From NCBI RefSeq assembly GCF_004006395.2, contig NZ_CP029758.2:1364001-1428000 (forward strand): a DNA stretch of 64,000 nucleotides, given 5' to 3'. A model generated the notes under the pieces. The model did no database searches, was not told the origin of the DNA, and saw only the letters and a list, made by a program, of their open reading frames with translations. This document shows positions 60,873 to 64,000 of this stretch, piece by piece. How positions within the stretch are numbered: the stretch's first letter is position 1; each line of letters begins with the position of its first letter. Position numbers and translations under genes: made by a program. This stretch comes from Clostridium sp. AWRP. GTDB lineage: Bacteria > Bacillota > Clostridia > Clostridiales > Clostridiaceae.

Positions 60873-61179
60873 ATTTCTTCAGTTTATGGGATTAATAAAG
60901 CGTGCAGGAAAACTTTTAGAGGGATATAATAAATGTGAAGAAGCAATTAGGAGGAATAGAGTCTATTTTGTGATAATGTCTCAAGATGTTTCTAAAAACA
61001 CATGGGAAAAATTTTTAAACTACAATGATAAATATAAAGTACCAGTTGTAAAGACAATATATACTGGAGAAGAAATTGGAAGTGCAATTGGATCAAGTGA
61101 AATAAAAGTTGTAGGGGTTACAGATAAAAACATGAGTAAGGCACTAATGAATTTATTGAAGAAAAATGAGAAACTTTAG
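60862..61179 (+). CDS. ylxQ: L7Ae-like ribosomal protein YlxQ
   Basis: L7Ae/L30e/S12e/Gadd45 family, 105 residues, binds K-turn RNA. Stretch KFLQFMGLIKRAGKLLEGYNK at the start, VIMSQDVSKNTW and the late VVGVTDKNMSKAL. Overlaps ylxR, and infB follows after eight bases. Standard nusA operon place. Confidence 0.93.
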   Translation: MVDKFLQFMGLIKRAGKLLEGYNKCEEAIRRNRVYFVIMSQDVSKNTWEKFLNYNDKYKVPVVKTIYTGEEIGSAIGSSEIKVVGVTDKNMSKALMNLLKKNEKL

Positions 61180-61196
61180 TTTCGGGGGTGTATAAT

Positions 61197-63299
61197 TTGT
61201 CAAAAATAAGAATATATGAATTAGCCAAAGAGTTAAATATATCCAGTAAAACATTAATATCCATACTTCTAGATGAGTTTGGAGTAAAAGTAAAAAACCA
61301 TATGAGTGTAATAGAAGAGGAAGATGCAGAACTAATTAAAGAGTTTATGGAAGAAAATGAAAGCAGTGAAGACGAAGAAGAGGGCGTAGAGGATAAATAC
61401 AAAAATTTAGTGCAGGAGAATTCTCCAAAAGTTAAAAAGAAAACTATAGGTGTTAAAAATAATACTAAAAGTAAAAACACTCAAGGAAAGAAAGAATCAA
61501 AAGATGGCGAGTTACAAGAAACTGATAGAGCTGAAATAGAAATGGAAGACACTATAACTGTAAAAGAGTTTTCTGAAAAAATAGGTAAACCATCTACAGA
61601 AGTTATTAAACAACTTATATTTATGGGAGTAATGGCTGCTATAAATCAAGAAATAGATTTTAGTACGGCTGAAAAATTAGGAGAAAAATTTGATGTAACT
61701 GTACTTCGAAAAGAAGAAGACATTAATAAGGAAGCAGTGGAACAAGAAGCAGAACAAGAAGATGCTGAAGATGATGATCCTAATTCAGAAAAAAGACCGC
61801 CAGTTATAACTGTTATGGGACACGTTGACCATGGTAAGACTTCTCTTTTAGATGCTATAAGGAAATCAAAAGTAACTGAGACGGAAGCTGGAGGTATAAC
61901 CCAGCACATAGGTGCTTATACTGTTAATATAAATGGAGAAAAGATAACTTTCTTAGATACTCCAGGACACGAAGCTTTTACTGCCATGAGAGCAAGAGGA
62001 GCTCAAATTACAGATATAGTTATTTTAGTTGTAGCTGCAGATGATGGAATAATGCCGCAAACTGCAGAAGCAATAAATCACTGTAAAGCTGCAAATGTAC
62101 CTATAGTAGTAGCTATAAATAAAATAGATAGACCAGGAGCCAATGTAGATAAAGTTAAACAGGAATTATCTGATTATGGGCTAGTACCAGAGGACTGGGG
62201 TGGAGATACTATATGTGTACCAGTGTCTGCTCATACTAAAGAAGGTATTGATAGTTTACTTGAAATGGTACTTTTAACTGCTGAAATGCAGGAAATTAAG
62301 GCAAATCCTCATAGAAATGCAAAGGGAACAGTAATAGAAGCAAAACTGGATAAGGGAAGAGGAGCAGTTGCTACACTTCTTGTTCAAAATGGAACTCTTC
62401 ATGTTGGAGATTCTATAATAGTTGGAAGTACTTATGGTAGAATTAGAGCTATGTTTGATGATAAGGGAAAGAAAATTAAAATTGCAGGACCTTCCATACC
62501 AGTAGAGATACTCGGATTATCAGAAGTGCCTGCAGCAGGAGACAGGTTTCATCAAGTTAAAGATGAAAAGACGGCAAGGGATATAGCAGCAAAGAGAAAA
62601 CAAAAGGTAAGAGAGGAATATCTGCAGTCTGCTCATAAAGTTTCTCTAGAAGATCTTTATAATCAAATAAAAGAGGGAAAGGTAAAGGAACTTAACATAA
62701 TAGTTAAGGCAGATGTACAGGGGTCTATAGAAGCATTAAAACAATCCCTTCAAAAGTTATCAAATGAAGAGGTTAAGGTAAGGGTACTTCATGGAGCAGT
62801 TGGTGCTATAACAGAAACAGATGTCACATTAGCATCTGCATCAAACGCCATAATAATAGGATTTAATGTTAGACCTGATAGCAATGCCCAGGCAGCGGCA
62901 GAAAAAGAATCAGTTGATATAAAAACTTATAGAGTTATATATAATGCAATAGAAGATATAAAGGCTGCTATGGTTGGTATGCTTGAACCTGATTATAAAG
63001 AAGTTGTGCTTGGAAAAGCTCAAATCAGGCAGACTTATAAAATATCCAATGTAGGAACTATTGCAGGATGTTATGTACAGGAAGGAAAAATAGTTAGAAA
63101 CTCCCAGGTAAGGATAATAAGAGATGGTATAGTTATATTTGAATCTGAGCTTGCCTCCTTAAAGAGATTTAAAGATGATGTAAAGGAAGTAGCAGAAGGA
63201 TATGAATGCGGACTTTCTATTGATAAGTTCAATGATATAAAAGATGGAGATATAGTTGAAGCTTATACCATGGAAGAAGTTAAGAAAAAAGAGTTATAA
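61197..63299 (+). CDS. infB: Translation initiation factor IF-2
   Basis: GTPase that brings fMet-tRNA to the 30S subunit and promotes subunit joining. I use TTG at 61197 (MSKIRIYELAKEL, the family start) with CGGGGGTG six bases before; an in-frame GTG at 61188 is inside that site. A short charged linker (about 60-110), IF2-N domain, then the G domain VMGHVDHGKTSLLDAI, FLDTPGHEAF and INKIDRPGA, and C-terminal domains to 700. Shorter linker than in enteric IF-2. Confidence 0.97.
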   Translation: MSKIRIYELAKELNISSKTLISILLDEFGVKVKNHMSVIEEEDAELIKEFMEENESSEDEEEGVEDKYKNLVQENSPKVKKKTIGVKNNTKSKNTQGKKESKDGELQETDRAEIEMEDTITVKEFSEKIGKPSTEVIKQLIFMGVMAAINQEIDFSTAEKLGEKFDVTVLRKEEDINKEAVEQEAEQEDAEDDDPNSEKRPPVITVMGHVDHGKTSLLDAIRKSKVTETEAGGITQHIGAYTVNINGEKITFLDTPGHEAFTAMRARGAQITDIVILVVAADDGIMPQTAEAINHCKAANVPIVVAINKIDRPGANVDKVKQELSDYGLVPEDWGGDTICVPVSAHTKEGIDSLLEMVLLTAEMQEIKANPHRNAKGTVIEAKLDKGRGAVATLLVQNGTLHVGDSIIVGSTYGRIRAMFDDKGKKIKIAGPSIPVEILGLSEVPAAGDRFHQVKDEKTARDIAAKRKQKVREEYLQSAHKVSLEDLYNQIKEGKVKELNIIVKADVQGSIEALKQSLQKLSNEEVKVRVLHGAVGAITETDVTLASASNAIIIGFNVRPDSNAQAAAEKESVDIKTYRVIYNAIEDIKAAMVGMLEPDYKEVVLGKAQIRQTYKISNVGTIAGCYVQEGKIVRNSQVRIIRDGIVIFESELASLKRFKDDVKEVAEGYECGLSIDKFNDIKDGDIVEAYTMEEVKKKEL

Positions 63300-63317
63300 A
63301 TAGTGAGGTGGTAGTTT

Positions 63318-63683
63318 GTGACTAACTACAGAAGTGGAAGAATAAATGAAGAAATGAAAAAGGAAATAAGCAATATAATTAGAAATGATATAAAGGATCC
63401 TAGAGTTACTGCTATGGTAAGTGTTACTAAGGTTGATGTTACAAAGGATCAAAAATATGCAAAAGTATATGTGAGCGTTTATGGTAAAGGCAAATCAAAG
63501 GAAGATACTTTTGAGGCACTTAAAAATTCAGCAGGTTTTATAAGGAGAGAAGTTGGGCATAGAGTAAAACTTAGAAATACTCCAGAAATAATTATAGAAC
63601 TTGACAATACTATAGAATACGGCATGCATATAGATAAAATTCTCCAAGAGATAAAGGAGAATGAGAAAAATGATAATGAATGA
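63318..63683 (+). CDS. rbfA: Ribosome-binding factor A
   Basis: Small KH-type protein for late 16S rRNA maturation at low temperature, 121 residues. RSGRINEEMKKEISNIIR at the start, VSVTKVDVTKDQKYAKVYVS, and RRELGHRVKLRNTPEI-like IRREVGHRVKLRNTPEI. GTG start after GAGGTGGT. Its last codons overlap the nrnA start. Confidence 0.96.
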   Translation: MTNYRSGRINEEMKKEISNIIRNDIKDPRVTAMVSVTKVDVTKDQKYAKVYVSVYGKGKSKEDTFEALKNSAGFIRREVGHRVKLRNTPEIIIELDNTIEYGMHIDKILQEIKENEKNDNE

Positions 63684-64000
63684 TATTATAAGTGAGATAA
63701 GAAGAAGTAATAAAATTGCAATTACTTTTCATTCTTCTCCAGATGGTGACTCTATAGGAAGTGCTTTAGCACTATTTCAAGGCATGAAAAAATTGGGAAA
63801 GGAAGTTGAAATACTCTCAAAGGAAAAAATCCCGGAGAGTTTCAGCTTTTTACCCTGTAGTGAAAATATAAATGGCAAAAAGTTTGAGGTGGACCCTGAA
63901 GTAGAATGTGTTATAGTACTTGATTGTGGAGATGTAAAAAGAATAAATGCAGATTTGAAATTTGAGCATGGAAGCTATACTGTAATAAACATAGACCATC
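63670..64000 (+). CDS. nrnA: Bifunctional oligoribonuclease / PAP phosphatase NrnA (partial, 5' part)
   Basis: DHH-family phosphoesterase that degrades nanoRNA and 3'-phosphoadenosine 5'-phosphate. First 110 codons only: ITFHSSPDGDSIGSALALF (DHD-type motif) near the start, VIVLDCGD in the middle, and NIDH at the window end, the start of the DHH motif. ATG 63670 after AAGGAG. Usual partner of rbfA in Firmicutes. Confidence 0.9.
   Translation, partial: MIMNDIISEIRRSNKIAITFHSSPDGDSIGSALALFQGMKKLGKEVEILSKEKIPESFSFLPCSENINGKKFEVDPEVECVIVLDCGDVKRINADLKFEHGSYTVINIDH

Noticed and set aside
1..64000. CRISPR array, tRNA or rRNA genes, prophage
   Set aside because: No regular direct-repeat array, no cloverleaf-like sequence and no phage genes were seen; the repeats found are dispersed and palindromic.

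Overview
The window is a dense stretch of core chromosome from a low-GC, spore-forming Gram-positive bacterium. It is most likely a Clostridium (sensu stricto, cluster I) related to the C. kluyveri / C. ljungdahlii group. This rests on AT-rich codon use (AGA, ATA), strong AGGAGG-type ribosome sites, SpoVM and YlbJ, CodY, a DUF177-rpmF-plsX-acpP block, a pta-ackA pair and the classic clostridial order smc-ftsY-ylxM-ffh-rpsP-khpA-rimM-trmD-rplS. The species call is inference. I saw no tRNA, rRNA or CRISPR array.

Layout. 1-13.0 kb: end of rpoZ, coaBC, priA, def, fmt, a YugP-like membrane zinc protease, rsmB, rlmN, the Stp/PrkC phosphatase-kinase pair, rsgA, rpe, thiN. 13.1-19.9 kb: a 57-residue membrane ORF and a 23-residue SpoVM too short for ordinary gene calling, rpmB on the minus strand, the Asp23-like yloU with fakA, recG, rsmD, coaD and a coiled-coil protein. 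19.9-25.0 kb: ylbJ and tmcAL on the minus strand, then pta-ackA for acetate and ATP. 25.1-29.5 kb: DUF177, rpmF, plsX, acpP, rnc, an Elp3-like radical SAM protein. 29.5-40.9 kb: a 31-residue membrane ORF, smc, the SRP genes, ribosome assembly and tRNA modification genes, signal peptidase, rbgA, rnhB. 40.9-46.3 kb: minus-strand yraN, a small membrane ORF and comM, then dprA; comM is cut in two by a 1.9-kb group II intron lying antisense to it. 46.4-64 kb: topA, codY, rpsB, tsf, pyrH, frr, uppS, cdsA, dxr, rseP, ispG, then rimP-nusA-ylxR-ylxQ-infB-rbfA-nrnA (last one cut by the window end).

The genes serve translation and ribosome maturation, protein export, lipid, isoprenoid and CoA precursor supply, and DNA repair and segregation.

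The least ordinary material is between the genes. (1) A structured element (A) occurs three times (18.0, 25.8, 27.4 kb) with compensatory base changes in its stems. (2) A second palindromic element (B) occurs three times plus a solo end; its terminal repeats are tandem heptamers whose sequence differs between copies while left and right ends stay complementary. (3) At def, tsf, rimM and topA the strong Shine-Dalgarno sequence is separated from the start codon by a segment that can fold and bring the two together; def and tsf share the same flanking pattern. (4) A short palindrome (D) and a 50-bp unit (C) also recur. These were read by eye; no folding or database search was run.
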